The notes below the pieces were generated by a model. That model was not told the origin of the DNA and made no database searches. It worked only from the letters and a program-made list of their open reading frames with translations. Positions 7,608 through 15,352 of a stretch of 64,000 nucleotides of DNA are shown one piece after another. The DNA is from Streptomyces niger (GTDB taxonomy: Bacteria; Actinomycetota; Actinomycetes; Streptomycetales; Streptomycetaceae), in the NCBI RefSeq assembly GCF_000718305.1, contig NZ_JOFQ01000005.1:62001-126000 (forward strand). Direction: 5' to 3'. Position numbers and translations under genes: made by a program. Numbering within the stretch: the stretch's first letter is position 1; the number at the start of each line of letters is the position of its first letter.

Positions 7608-9038
7608 TCAGACTCCAGCGGGCGCGGGGACGGCGGCGTCGGACAGGTCGGCCGGGGACGCCAGGTGGCCGAGAACCGCCGTTGCGGCGGCGACCTGAGG
7701 CGAGACCAGGTGGGTGCGGCCACCCTTGCCCTGCCGGCCCTCGAAGTTGCGGTTGGAGGTGGAGGCGGAACGCTCGCCCGGGGCCAGCTGGTCCGGGTTC
7801 ATGCCCAGGCACATGGAGCAGCCCGCGTGCCGCCACTCGGCGCCGGCGGCGGTGAAGACCTTGTCCAGGCCCTCCTCGACGGCCTGCAGCGCCACCCGGA
7901 CGGACCCGGGGACGATCAGCATGCGCACGCCGTCGGCGACCTTGCGGCCTTGCAGGAGGGCGGCGGCGGAGCGCAGGTCCTCGATGCGGCCGTTGGTGCA
8001 CGAACCTACGAAGACGGTGTCCACCTTGATGTCCCGCAGCGGCTGACCGGCCGTCAACCCCATGTATTCCAGGGCCTTTTCGGCGGCGTACCGCTCCGAA
8101 GCGTCCTCGTAGGAGGCCGGGTCGGGGACCCGCTCGGACAGCGGCGCACCCTGGCCGGGGTTGGTGCCCCAGGTGACGAACGGCGCCAGCTCGGAGGCGT
8201 TGATGACGACCTCGTGGTCGAAGACCGCGTCCTCGTCGGTGCGCAGCGTCTTCCAGTACTCGACCGCCGCGTCCCAGTCCGCGCCCTTGGGGGCGTGGTC
8301 GCGGCCCTGGAGGTAGTCGAAGGTGGTCTGATCGGGGGCGATCATGCCGGCGCGGGCGCCCGCCTCGATGGACATGTTGCAGATGGTCATCCGGGCCTCC
8401 ATCGAGAGCTTCTCGATGGCGGAGCCGCGGTACTCGATGACGTAGCCCTGGCCGCCGCCGGTGCCGATCTTCGCGATGATGGCGAGGATCAGGTCCTTGG
8501 CGGTGACGCTGTCGGGCAGCTCGCCGTCGACCGTGATGGCCATGGTCTTGAACGGCGAGAGCGGCAGCGTCTGGGTGGCCAGCACGTGCTCGACCTGGCT
8601 GGTGCCGATGCCGAAGGCCAGCGCGCCGAAGGCGCCGTGGGTGGAGGTGTGCGAGTCACCGCAGACCACGGTGGTGCCGGGCTGGGTCAGTCCCAACTGC
8701 GGTCCCACGACGTGGACGACGCCCTGCTCGACGTCGCCCAGCGGGTGCAGCCGGACGCCGAACTCCGCGCAGTTCTTGCGCAGCGTCTCCAGCTGGGTGC
8801 GCGAGACCGGGTCGGCGATCGGCTTGTCGATGTCCAGCGTGGGGGTGTTGTGGTCCTCGGTGGCGAGGGTGAGGTCCGTACGGCGCACCGCGCGGCCGGC
8901 CTTGCGCAGGCCGTCGAAGGCCTGCGGGCTGGTCACCTCGTGCAGCAGATGCAGATCGATGAAGAGGAGGTCGGGCTCGCCTTCCACGCGCTTGACGACG
9001 TGGTCGTCCCAGACCTTCTCCGCGAGTGTCCGTCCCAT
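7608..9038 (-). CDS. leuC: 3-isopropylmalate dehydratase, large subunit
   Basis: Aconitase-family 4Fe-4S enzyme of leucine synthesis. The 476-residue length is standard. Cluster ligands are visible in [13 protein letters not shown] and in [13 protein letters not shown] (two Cys); the substrate-loop motifs [20 protein letters not shown] and [16 protein letters not shown] are intact. GGAGGGACAGCG precedes the ATG at 9038. It is divergent from ndgR, and the 172-base gap contains a strong palindrome (9178-9198), so NdgR control is likely, as known for the Streptomyces NdgR-leuCD pair. Confidence 0.97.
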   Translation of the reverse strand: MGRTLAEKVWDDHVVKRVEGEPDLLFIDLHLLHEVTSPQAFDGLRKAGRAVRRTDLTLATEDHNTPTLDIDKPIADPVSRTQLETLRKNCAEFGVRLHPLGDVEQGVVHVVGPQLGLTQPGTTVVCGDSHTSTHGAFGALAFGIGTSQVEHVLATQTLPLSPFKTMAITVDGELPDSVTAKDLILAIIAKIGTGGGQGYVIEYRGSAIEKLSMEARMTICNMSIEAGARAGMIAPDQTTFDYLQGRDHAPKGADWDAAVEYWKTLRTDEDAVFDHEVVINASELAPFVTWGTNPGQGAPLSERVPDPASYEDASERYAAEKALEYMGLTAGQPLRDIKVDTVFVGSCTNGRIEDLRSAAALLQGRKVADGVRMLIVPGSVRVALQAVEEGLDKVFTAAGAEWRHAGCSMCLGMNPDQLAPGERSASTSNRNFEGRQGKGGRTHLVSPQVAAATAVLGHLASPADLSDAAVPAPAGV

Positions 9039-9177
9039 CGCTGTCCCTCCGGCCGGCCGCTTCGCCGGCCCAACTCGTCTGATTGCGCGCCGCTCGTACC
9101 CCTCGTACCGGGCGGTACACGGGCCCCGGTCCAGGGCCTCGATCCAAGAGTGGCGACTTCCGCAGAAAATTGAACTT

Positions 9178-9198
9178 GCGTTTCACAGTGTGAGACGC
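9178..9198. promoter_or_regulatory. candidate NdgR operator between leuC and ndgR
   Basis: A 21-base inverted repeat centred on G9188: left half GCGTTTCACA, right half TGTGAGACGC, with one mismatched pair per arm. It lies 12 bases before the ndgR start and in the leuC upstream region. IclR-family regulators bind palindromes of this size and NdgR is known to bind this intergenic region in Streptomyces; assignment to this exact site is my inference. Confidence 0.6.
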
Positions 9199-9210
9199 GA
9201 GTATCGTTGC

Positions 9211-9927
9211 ATGGACAACTCTAGCGGCGTCGGCGTTCTCGACAAGGCGGCTCTGGTATTGAGCGCTCTGGAGTCCGGTCCGGCCACCCTCGCCGGGCTG
9301 GTCGGAGCGACCGGGCTCGCGCGCCCCACGGCGCACCGGCTTGCGGTAGCACTGGAACACCACCGGATGGTGGCGAGGGACATGCAGGGCCGGTTCATCC
9401 TCGGGCCACGGCTGTCGGAGCTGGCCGCGGCGGCCGGCGAGGACCGCCTGCTGGCCACGGCGGGCCCGGTGCTCACGCACCTGCGCGATGTGACGGGCGA
9501 GAGCGCCCAGCTCTATCGCCGGCAGGGCGACATGCGGATCTGCGTGGCCGCCGCCGAGCGGCTCTCGGGCCTGCGGGACACCGTCCCGGTGGGCTCCACG
9601 CTCCCGATGAAGGCGGGCTCCTCCGCGCAGATCCTGATGGCCTGGGAGGAGCCGGAGCGGCTGCACCGCGGCCTCCAGGGCGCGCGCTTCACCGCGACCG
9701 CGCTCTCGGGCGTACGGCGCCGTGGCTGGGCCCAGTCGATCGGCGAGCGGGAGCCGGGCGTGGCGTCGGTCTCCGCGCCCGTACGCGGCCCCTCGAACCG
9801 CGTGGTGGCCTCCGTGTCGGTCTCCGGGCCGATCGAGCGCCTGACGCGCCACCCGGGCCGGATGCACGCCCAGGCGGTCATCGACGCGGCTGCGCGCCTC
9901 AGCGAGGCCCTGCGCCGTACGAGCTGA
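9211..9927 (+). CDS. ndgR: IclR-family regulator NdgR
   Basis: Transcription factor controlling branched-chain amino-acid genes, including leuCD, in Streptomyces. The 238-residue length equals known NdgR. The N-terminal winged helix is residues 8-65 (VLDKAALVLSALESGPATL, GLARPTAHRLAVALEHH). The C-terminal GAF-like effector domain follows, with LTHLRDVTGESAQLYRRQG, VPVGSTLPMKAGSSAQILMA and SVSGPIERLTRHP. I start it at ATG 9211: the frame is open for 250 codons upstream, but that stretch is antisense to leuC. Its start lies just beyond the palindrome at 9178-9198, consistent with autoregulation. Confidence 0.96.
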   Translation: MDNSSGVGVLDKAALVLSALESGPATLAGLVGATGLARPTAHRLAVALEHHRMVARDMQGRFILGPRLSELAAAAGEDRLLATAGPVLTHLRDVTGESAQLYRRQGDMRICVAAAERLSGLRDTVPVGSTLPMKAGSSAQILMAWEEPERLHRGLQGARFTATALSGVRRRGWAQSIGEREPGVASVSAPVRGPSNRVVASVSVSGPIERLTRHPGRMHAQAVIDAAARLSEALRRTS

Positions 9928-10045
9928 CCTCTCACCCCGCGCCTGTCGCCGCCAACGCCGCCGGCGGCGGGCCGGGGCCGTTCTCGCTCTCTTCTCTTGA
10001 GGGCATGTCTCCCGCACGGGTACCCGCCGTCCCGTGGGAGACACG

Positions 10046-10080
10046 AAAAAGGCCCCTCACCGAAGTGAAGGGCCTTCTTT
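10046..10080 (-). terminator. terminator of the tRNA cluster
   Basis: Stem 10049-10076 pairs AAGGCCC.TCAC with GTGA.GGGCCTT around a UUCG tetraloop, followed on the minus strand by five U. It lies three bases past the last tRNA-Glu. Confidence 0.9.
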
Positions 10081-10083
10081 TTG

Positions 10084-10156
10084 TACCCCCGACCGGATTC
10101 GAACCGGCGCTACCGCCTTGAGAGGGCGGCGTGCTAGGCCGCTACACAACGGGGGC
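10084..10156 (-). tRNA. tRNA-Glu (anticodon CTC)
   Basis: 73 bases on the minus strand. The acceptor GCCCCCG pairs with CGGGGGT (a terminal G-U), and the anticodon stem CCGCC/GGCGG encloses loop CTCTCAA with anticodon CTC. The T loop is GGTTCGAATCC; no CCA is encoded. Identical in sequence to the two other copies here. Confidence 0.97.
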
Positions 10157-10201
10157 TCGCCTGCTTTTCAGCAGAGTTTGCAGTTCGACTGCTCAACTGC
10201 G

Positions 10202-10273
10202 CTGGCCTACCAGGACTCGAACCTAGACTAACTGAACCAGAATCAGTCGTGCTGCCAATTACACCATAGGCCA
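10202..10273 (-). tRNA. tRNA-Gln (anticodon CTG)
   Basis: 72 bases. Acceptor TGGCCTA pairs with TAGGCCA; anticodon stem ACTGA/TCAGT encloses TTCTGGT, anticodon CTG. The T loop is GGTTCGAGTCC. Discriminator G, no encoded CCA. Confidence 0.97.
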
Positions 10274-10307
10274 TGGTGGTGTAGACCAATCTGGATCGGT
10301 CCACCAG

Positions 10308-10380
10308 TACCCCCGACCGGATTCGAACCGGCGCTACCGCCTTGAGAGGGCGGCGTGCTAGGCCGCTACACAACGGGGGC
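10308..10380 (-). tRNA. tRNA-Glu (anticodon CTC), second copy
   Basis: Same 73 bases as the copy at 10084-10156, again without encoded CCA; 34 bases separate it from the tRNA-Gln at 10202-10273. Confidence 0.97.
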
Positions 10381-10444
10381 CCTAGCGATCCTCATCATCA
10401 CCGCATCCGGGAGCGACCCGAAGGAAGTGGACTACAAGGATCTG

Positions 10445-10517
10445 TACCCCCGACCGGATTCGAACCGGCGCTACCGCCTTGAGAGGGCGGCGTGCTAGGC
10501 CGCTACACAACGGGGGC
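10445..10517 (-). tRNA. tRNA-Glu (anticodon CTC), third copy
   Basis: Third identical 73-base tRNA-Glu gene. In the direction of transcription it follows tRNA-Gln (10576-10647) and precedes the second Glu copy, so the cluster reads Gln-Glu-Glu-Gln-Glu. Confidence 0.97.
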
Positions 10518-10575
10518 TTGCACTGCAATCAAGAGACGTGCTTCGACGTGCGATGACGCAAAAGATGATCTCTTG

Positions 10576-10647
10576 CTGGCCTACCAGGACTCGAACCTAG
10601 ACTAACTGAACCAGAATCAGTCGTGCTGCCAATTACACCATAGGCCA
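10576..10647 (-). tRNA. tRNA-Gln (anticodon CTG), second copy
   Basis: Same 72 bases as the copy at 10202-10273. It is the first gene of the cluster on the minus strand; its mature 5' end lies only nine bases after the hairpin at 10657-10673. Confidence 0.97.
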
Positions 10648-10656
10648 CCAAAACGC

Positions 10657-10673
10657 AACCCCCTGCGGGGGTT
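10657..10673 (-). terminator. short GC hairpin between the HAD gene and tRNA-Gln
   Basis: Seven-base perfect stem AACCCCC/GGGGGTT with a three-base loop. On the minus strand it is followed by GCG and four U, so it could end the HAD transcript; its position directly against tRNA-Gln also allows a role as tRNA leader. Confidence 0.55.
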
Positions 10674-10734
10674 TTGTTCGGGTTACGCTTCCCGGCCGGG
10701 CCTCTCGGCCCTCTCGGGCGGCGCAGAAAGAACA

Positions 10735-11457
10735 TTACCCGAAGGTGTCCGGCGCTCCAAAACGCGTATCGCCGCGCAGCAGCTCGGGGAGCTGGTTCAG
10801 GCCGGTGATCCGGACCAGCTCGGGCCGGCCGCCCCGTTCCCGGCGGTCCAGCCAGATGCCGGTGAGGCCCGCGTCCACGGCCCCACGAGCGTCGATGTCG
10901 GGCTGGTCCCCCACGTACGCCACCTCGGCGGGCGGCAGCCCCAGGACCGCACAGGCGGCGTGGAAGGCCTCGGGAGCGGGCTTGGCGATCCCCAGGTCCG
11001 CCGCGCACACCAGCGCCTCGAAACGGTCGCGTACGCCCAGGACCCGCAGCTTGCGGTCCTGGTTGCGCACGGAGGAGTTCGAGAGCACCGCGTGCCGGTA
11101 GTCCGCCGCCAACAGCTCAAGGGCCGGCAGGGTGTCCGGGAAGAGCTCCCAGGCGGCCTCGTAGTGCGCGAGGTAGCGCCCGAACCAGTCGTCGGCCTCG
11201 TCGTCGGTCATCGACGGCGTACCGAGGAAGTCCCGCACCCGGTCGCGGCGCTGCGCCTCGAAGGAGATGCCGCCGTTCTCGAACCGCCGCCAGTGGAGCT
11301 CGGTGAGCTCCTTCCAACGGGTAAGGGCCTGGTCGACGGAGGGGTATCCGCCGGTCAGGCCCTCGGCGAGGAGATGCGCCTGCATCCCGGCGCGGTCGGC
11401 GCTCGCGTAATCGAAGATCGTGTCGTCGACGTCCCAGAGAACCGCGCGTATCGGCAT
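10735..11457 (-). CDS. HAD-superfamily hydrolase
   Basis: Phosphatase-like protein of 240 residues, substrate unknown. Motif I is DVDDTIFDY (nucleophile Asp9, acid-base Asp11), motif II is VLSNSSVRNQDRKL near residue 120, the motif III lysine lies in DLGIAKPAPEAF, and motif IV is VGDQPDIDARGAVDAG with the metal Asp. A helical cap between motifs I and II makes it subclass I, like phosphoglycolate or haloacid hydrolases. It is monocistronic as far as can be seen, with the tRNA cluster downstream and the Uma2 gene upstream. Confidence 0.9.
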   Translation of the reverse strand: MPIRAVLWDVDDTIFDYASADRAGMQAHLLAEGLTGGYPSVDQALTRWKELTELHWRRFENGGISFEAQRRDRVRDFLGTPSMTDDEADDWFGRYLAHYEAAWELFPDTLPALELLAADYRHAVLSNSSVRNQDRKLRVLGVRDRFEALVCAADLGIAKPAPEAFHAACAVLGLPPAEVAYVGDQPDIDARGAVDAGLTGIWLDRRERGGRPELVRITGLNQLPELLRGDTRFGAPDTFG

Positions 11458-11482
11458 GCGACGACCGTACTCCGCTGGATGA

Positions 11483-12064
11483 TCAGCGCACCCAGCTTTT
11501 CAGCGGCTCGGTATCGAGCTCGATGCCCACAGGATCGGGAAGCGGGATCTGCTTGCCGAACGGTACGGTCACGACCCTGCAGTAACGCTCTCCGTCGGGG
11601 TCCGAGTAGACGGCGACCTCGCAACGATCCCGGTCGATCAACAGGTAGACCGGAATGCCGACCTCGGCGTAGGCACGGGGCTTGTCCTGGCGGTCCCGAC
11701 GATCGGTGTCGCAGTCGTACGAGGTGACTTCCACGGTCATGAGGACGGCGCCGGCGTCCGCCCACTCGCCTTGGCCGACGAATGCGTCGCTGGGTGCGAG
11801 GGTCCCGTCAGGGCGAGCGTGTCCGGTGCGATACGTCTCAACCCTGAGGCCCTGGTCATGGAGCCACAGTTCAGGGCGTGCCTGAATGCAGATCCGTGTC
11901 AGCCACTGGATGACCCTGCCGTGATCCCCGTCCGGCACCTCCTTGACCCCCACTTTTCCGCCGATGAGCTCCACGCGAAGCGAGTCGTCGCGCTTCGCCA
12001 TCTGGTACGCGAGCTCCTCGAAGACCTCCACCAGCGTCTGCTGCCGGTCGTCGAGCACAGTCAT
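11483..12064 (-). CDS. Uma2 family (DUF820) nuclease-like protein
   Basis: A 193-residue protein with the PD-(D/E)XK-type core of the Uma2 family: PDG with Asp86, VEVTS with Glu112, and KPRAYAEVGIPVYLLID with Lys128 as the third catalytic position. I start at the ATG 12062-12064, seven bases after GGAGGA; the frame extends 17 codons upstream without a ribosome site. Streptomyces carry many scattered copies; their role is unproven though the fold predicts DNA cleavage. There is no adjacent toxin or restriction partner. It sits alone between gltX and the HAD gene. Confidence 0.88.
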   Translation of the reverse strand: MTVLDDRQQTLVEVFEELAYQMAKRDDSLRVELIGGKVGVKEVPDGDHGRVIQWLTRICIQARPELWLHDQGLRVETYRTGHARPDGTLAPSDAFVGQGEWADAGAVLMTVEVTSYDCDTDRRDRQDKPRAYAEVGIPVYLLIDRDRCEVAVYSDPDGERYCRVVTVPFGKQIPLPDPVGIELDTEPLKSWVR

Positions 12065-12157
12065 GGGCGTCCTCCTCGTCGCGTCACGCTCAGTGTTCCG
12101 CGTCATCTCCGGCACCGCCCCTGCGTAGACGTTCCTGCACTCTCAGTCATACACGAA

Positions 12158-12192
12158 AGAGGGGCGGCGACCGGTGTGGTCGCCGCCCCTCT
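12158..12192 (-). terminator. gltX terminator
   Basis: Fifteen-base perfect arms AGAGGGGCGGCGACC/GGTCGCCGCCCCTCT with a five-base loop, 24 bases past the gltX stop; the minus strand continues UUCGUGU. Confidence 0.85.
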
Positions 12193-12216
12193 TCGGGTTC
12201 GGGTAAGGCCGGGCGG

Positions 12217-13698
12217 TTACGCCGCCAGCTTCTTCAGGGCCGCGTCCACGCGCGCCAGCGTCCGCTCCTTGCCCAGGATCTCCAGGGACTCGAAGAGGGG
12301 CAGGCCGACCGTGCGGCCGGTGACGGCCACGCGGACCGGGGCCTGGGCCTTGCCGAGCTTGAGGCCGTGCTCCTCGCCGGCGGCCAGGACGGCCTCCTTG
12401 AGGGACTCGGGGCTGGACCAGTCCGCGGTCTCCAGCTTGGCGCGGGCGGTGGTGAGCAGGGCCACCGGGTCGCCCTTGCCCATCGCCTTGGTCCAGGACG
12501 CCTCGTCGAAGACCGGCTCCTTCAGGAAGAGGAAGTCGACGTTGTCGGTGATCTCGGAGAGGACCTTCAGGCGGCTCTGGGCGTGCGGGGCGATCGCGTC
12601 GAACACCGCCTGGTCGAAGTCGGCCTCGTCCCAGGGGGCGAAGGGGGCCCGCAGCCAGGGGGCGCAGCGCTCGGTGAAGTCCTTCACGTCGAGCATGCGG
12701 ATGTGGTCGGCGTTGATCGCCTCGCACTTCTTGAGGTCGAAGCGCGCCGGGTTGGCGTTGACGTCCTCGATCTCGAACTTCGCGACCATCTCGTCGATGG
12801 TGAAGAGGTCCTGGTCCTCGGAGAAGGACCAGCCGAGGAGGGAGAGGTAGTTCAGCAGGCCCTCGGGGAGGAAGCCGCGCTCGCGGTAGAGGTTCAGCGA
12901 GGACTGCGGGTCGCGCTTGGAGAGCTTCTTGTTGCCCTCGCCCATGACGTACGGCAGGTGGCCGAAGGCCGGGATCCGCTGGGCGATGCCCAGCTCGATC
13001 AGCGCCTTGTAGAGCGCGATCTGGCGCGGGGTGGAGGAGAGCAGGTCCTCGCCGCGGAGGACGTGGGTGATCTCCATGAGCGCGTCGTCGACCGGGTTGA
13101 CCAGGGTGTACAGCGGCGCGCCGTTGGCCCGGAGGATGCCGTAGTCGGTGACGTTCTCCGCCTGGACGGTGATCTCGCCGCGGACCAGGTCGGTGAAGGT
13201 GGTGGCCTCGTCGGGCATCCGGAAGCGGACGATCGAGGTGCGGCCCTCGGCCTCGTACGCGGCCTTCTGCTCGGGGGTCACCGTGCGGCACTTGCCGTCG
13301 TACCCGGAGGGCTTGCCGGCCTTGCGGGCGGCCTCGCGGCGCTCGTCCAGCTCCTCGGCGGTGCAGTAGCAGTGGTAGGCGTAGCCGCCGTCCAGCAGCT
13401 TCTGTGCGACGTCCTGGTAGATGTCCATGCGCTGGGACTGGCGGTACGGGGCGTGGGGCCCGCCGACCTCGGGGCCCTCGTCCCAGTCGAAGCCCAGCCA
13501 GCGCATGGCGTCCAGGAGCTGGTTGTAGGACTCCTTGGAGTCGCGGGCCGCGTCGGTGTCCTCGATCCGGAAGACCAGGGTGCCCTGGTGGTGCCGCGCG
13601 AACGCCCAGTTGAAGAGGGCGGTGCGGACGAGGCCCACGTGGGGGTTGCCGGTCGGGGAGGGACAGAAACGTACGCGGACGGGGGTCGCGTTAGCCAC
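12217..13698 (-). CDS. gltX: glutamate--tRNA ligase
   Basis: Charges tRNA-Glu with glutamate. At 493 residues it has the class I signatures: RFCPSPTGNPHVGLVRTALF at 10-29 (HVGL as the HIGH motif) and NKKLSKRDP near 255 as the KMSKS loop, then the GluRS anticodon-binding domain. In Streptomyces, which to my knowledge lack GlnRS, this enzyme also mischarges tRNA-Gln for GatCAB to amidate; both tRNAs are encoded 2-3 kb downstream on the same strand. The start overlaps the end of the FAH gene by eight bases. Confidence 0.97.
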   Translation of the reverse strand: MANATPVRVRFCPSPTGNPHVGLVRTALFNWAFARHHQGTLVFRIEDTDAARDSKESYNQLLDAMRWLGFDWDEGPEVGGPHAPYRQSQRMDIYQDVAQKLLDGGYAYHCYCTAEELDERREAARKAGKPSGYDGKCRTVTPEQKAAYEAEGRTSIVRFRMPDEATTFTDLVRGEITVQAENVTDYGILRANGAPLYTLVNPVDDALMEITHVLRGEDLLSSTPRQIALYKALIELGIAQRIPAFGHLPYVMGEGNKKLSKRDPQSSLNLYRERGFLPEGLLNYLSLLGWSFSEDQDLFTIDEMVAKFEIEDVNANPARFDLKKCEAINADHIRMLDVKDFTERCAPWLRAPFAPWDEADFDQAVFDAIAPHAQSRLKVLSEITDNVDFLFLKEPVFDEASWTKAMGKGDPVALLTTARAKLETADWSSPESLKEAVLAAGEEHGLKLGKAQAPVRVAVTGRTVGLPLFESLEILGKERTLARVDAALKKLAA

Positions 13699-14452
13699 GC
13701 TTGATCACCTTGTTGGTGAGAGTGCCGATGCCTTCGATGGTGACGGCGACCTCGTCGCCGACGTTGAGCGGGCCGACCCCGGCGGGGGTGCCCGTGAGGA
13801 CGACGTCGCCGGGGAGCAGCGTCATCGCCTCGGTGATGTGGACGATCAGGTCCTCGATGGAGCGGACCATCTCGCTGGTGCGGCCGAGCTGGCGTTGTTC
13901 GCCGTTGACCGTGCACTGGATGGTCAGGTCGCTCGGGTCCAGCTCGGTCTCGACCCAGGGGCCGAGCGGGCAGGAGCTGTCGAAGCCCTTGGCCCGGGCC
14001 CACTGCTTCTCGCGCTTCTGGACGTCACGTGCGGTGATGTCGTTGGCGCAGGTGTAGCCGAGGATGACGTCCTTGACCCGCTCGCGGGGCACCTCGCGGC
14101 ACATGCGGCCGATGACGACGGCGAGCTCGGCCTCGTGGTGCACCTCCTGCGAGAAGGCGGGGTACACGACGGGGTCGCCGGGGCCGACCACGGAGGTGGA
14201 GGGCTTGAAGAAGGCGACCGGCACGTCGTCGACCTCGTTGCCGAGTTCCTTGGCGTGCTCGGCGTAGTTGCGGCCGATGGCCACGACCTTGTTGGGGAGG
14301 ACGGGCGGCAGCAGCCGCACCTTGTCCAGGGGGACCTTCTGTCCCGAGCGCTCGAACTCGGCGAAGGGGTGTCCCTTGATGACGTCGAGGTCGTTGCCCT
14401 CGACGACGCCGAAGCCGACGTTGCCGTCGATGGAGAATCTGGCGATGCGCAC
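13691..14452 (-). CDS. fumarylacetoacetate hydrolase family protein
   Basis: A 253-residue FAH-family enzyme, probably a hydratase, decarboxylase or acylpyruvase acting on a 2-oxo acid; the exact substrate cannot be read from sequence. The metal-binding block is HHEAELAVVIG, with IGRNYAEHAKELGN before it, FDSSCPLGPWVET and the ending LTGTPAGVGPLNVGDEV. I prefer GTG 14452 (RIARFSIDGNVGFG) with GAGGGG upstream; an ATG 14 codons earlier is possible. It overlaps gltX by eight bases, so the two genes are coupled. Confidence 0.88.
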   Translation of the reverse strand: MRIARFSIDGNVGFGVVEGNDLDVIKGHPFAEFERSGQKVPLDKVRLLPPVLPNKVVAIGRNYAEHAKELGNEVDDVPVAFFKPSTSVVGPGDPVVYPAFSQEVHHEAELAVVIGRMCREVPRERVKDVILGYTCANDITARDVQKREKQWARAKGFDSSCPLGPWVETELDPSDLTIQCTVNGEQRQLGRTSEMVRSIEDLIVHITEAMTLLPGDVVLTGTPAGVGPLNVGDEVAVTIEGIGTLTNKVIKRG

Positions 14453-14572
14453 GGAAGCCGCTGCCCCTCTTGATCTCTTACCGGGAGTGGACACCCCAGG
14501 CTATCGCGGGAGACAGCTCCGGCCCCTGTCCCTTTTGTACGGGGCGTGCTGCCCGGTTTTGTGCGGCGCGTC

Positions 14573-14758
14573 CTACTCGGGCGCGTTCATCAGGACCGTG
14601 CGGCGCGGGTTGGCGGTCTGGGTGGGCAGTTCGACGGCGTGCTCCGGCTGTGCGGCGTCCTCGGCCGGTGCGGTCTGCAGCTCCTCGGCGTCCTTCAGGT
14701 GCGCCAGGGTGGTGCGCCGCGGGTTGGCTATGGAGCGGAACATCATCGTCGTCTTCAC
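14573..14758 (-). CDS. small protein with duplicated ANPRRT motif
   Basis: A 61-residue protein I do not recognise with certainty. It starts at GTG 14758 (KTTMMFRSIANPRRTTLAHL), has an Ala/Glu/Gln-rich middle (EELQTAPAEDAAQ) and ends PTQTANPRRTVLMNAPE. The motif ANPRRT(T/V)L occurs twice, at about residues 11-18 and 48-55. There is no signal peptide, Cys or membrane segment. GAGG lies 13 bases before the start, a weak site. A possible promoter on the minus strand is TTGCGC (14841-14836) and TATCGC (14819-14814). The clear internal duplication supports a real peptide rather than chance. Confidence 0.6.
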   Translation of the reverse strand: MKTTMMFRSIANPRRTTLAHLKDAEELQTAPAEDAAQPEHAVELPTQTANPRRTVLMNAPE

Positions 14759-15352
14759 TGCGGAGTGCCTCGCGTATCTCGCGTCGTGGTGGACATGGCT
14801 CAGGTGCCGCTGGGCGATAGCGGCACCTGTGTAAAGCGCAAGGCTATGCGCGGCATTCCCGTCGGCGGTGCGGCGAAGTCGGTGATCAATGTGTGAGTTT
14901 GCTCACGAACAGTGTGGCAAATGCCGCAATTTTCATGATCGAAAACCGTCGCCGAAACGGACATTGCCGGATCGAAGGGCATGTTCCACTCCCCTTTACC
15001 GAACCCCGGGTGTCGCGCTATGGCGACCGGAACGCCCGTAAAAGTCCGTTATAAGGGGGAGGAGCTTCTACGACTCGTTACTCACTCCATACATTGCGTC
15101 ACACATGTCACAGCCAGGGCCTCCGCTCTTGTTGCCGCTCCGGCACTGTGCTGGAATTCCCCGGACCGCCGCATGTTTCACACGGCGCGCAGGGGGCGCA
15201 GAGCAGCGCCGCGCGGTGGGTGCCGCTCTCTTCGCCAGAGGGAGTAGCCCGCCGGTCACACTCACGACCGCCATGGGGCCCGCGGCCCCCTACGACTCGA
15301 CACCGTCCCGCCGTTACGCGGAGGGGCGCCTGGTCCAGAGGTTGCGACGCTA
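14759..15352. other. 594-base intergenic region upstream of conservon 1
   Basis: No convincing gene. It is clearly lower in G+C than its surroundings (14880-15130). It contains GTGAG/CTCAC around TTTG near 14891, a TTTTC/GAAAA inverted repeat near 14938, and GTGCTGGAATTC at 15149-15160, a 12-mer also found upstream of cvnA2. It probably holds the promoters of cvnA1 and of the small gene at 14573. Confidence 0.6.

Noticed and set aside
14800..14982. 60-residue minus-strand frame in the gap before cvnA1
   Set aside because: No ribosome site, low and uneven codon G+C, and no family likeness; more likely promoter DNA.
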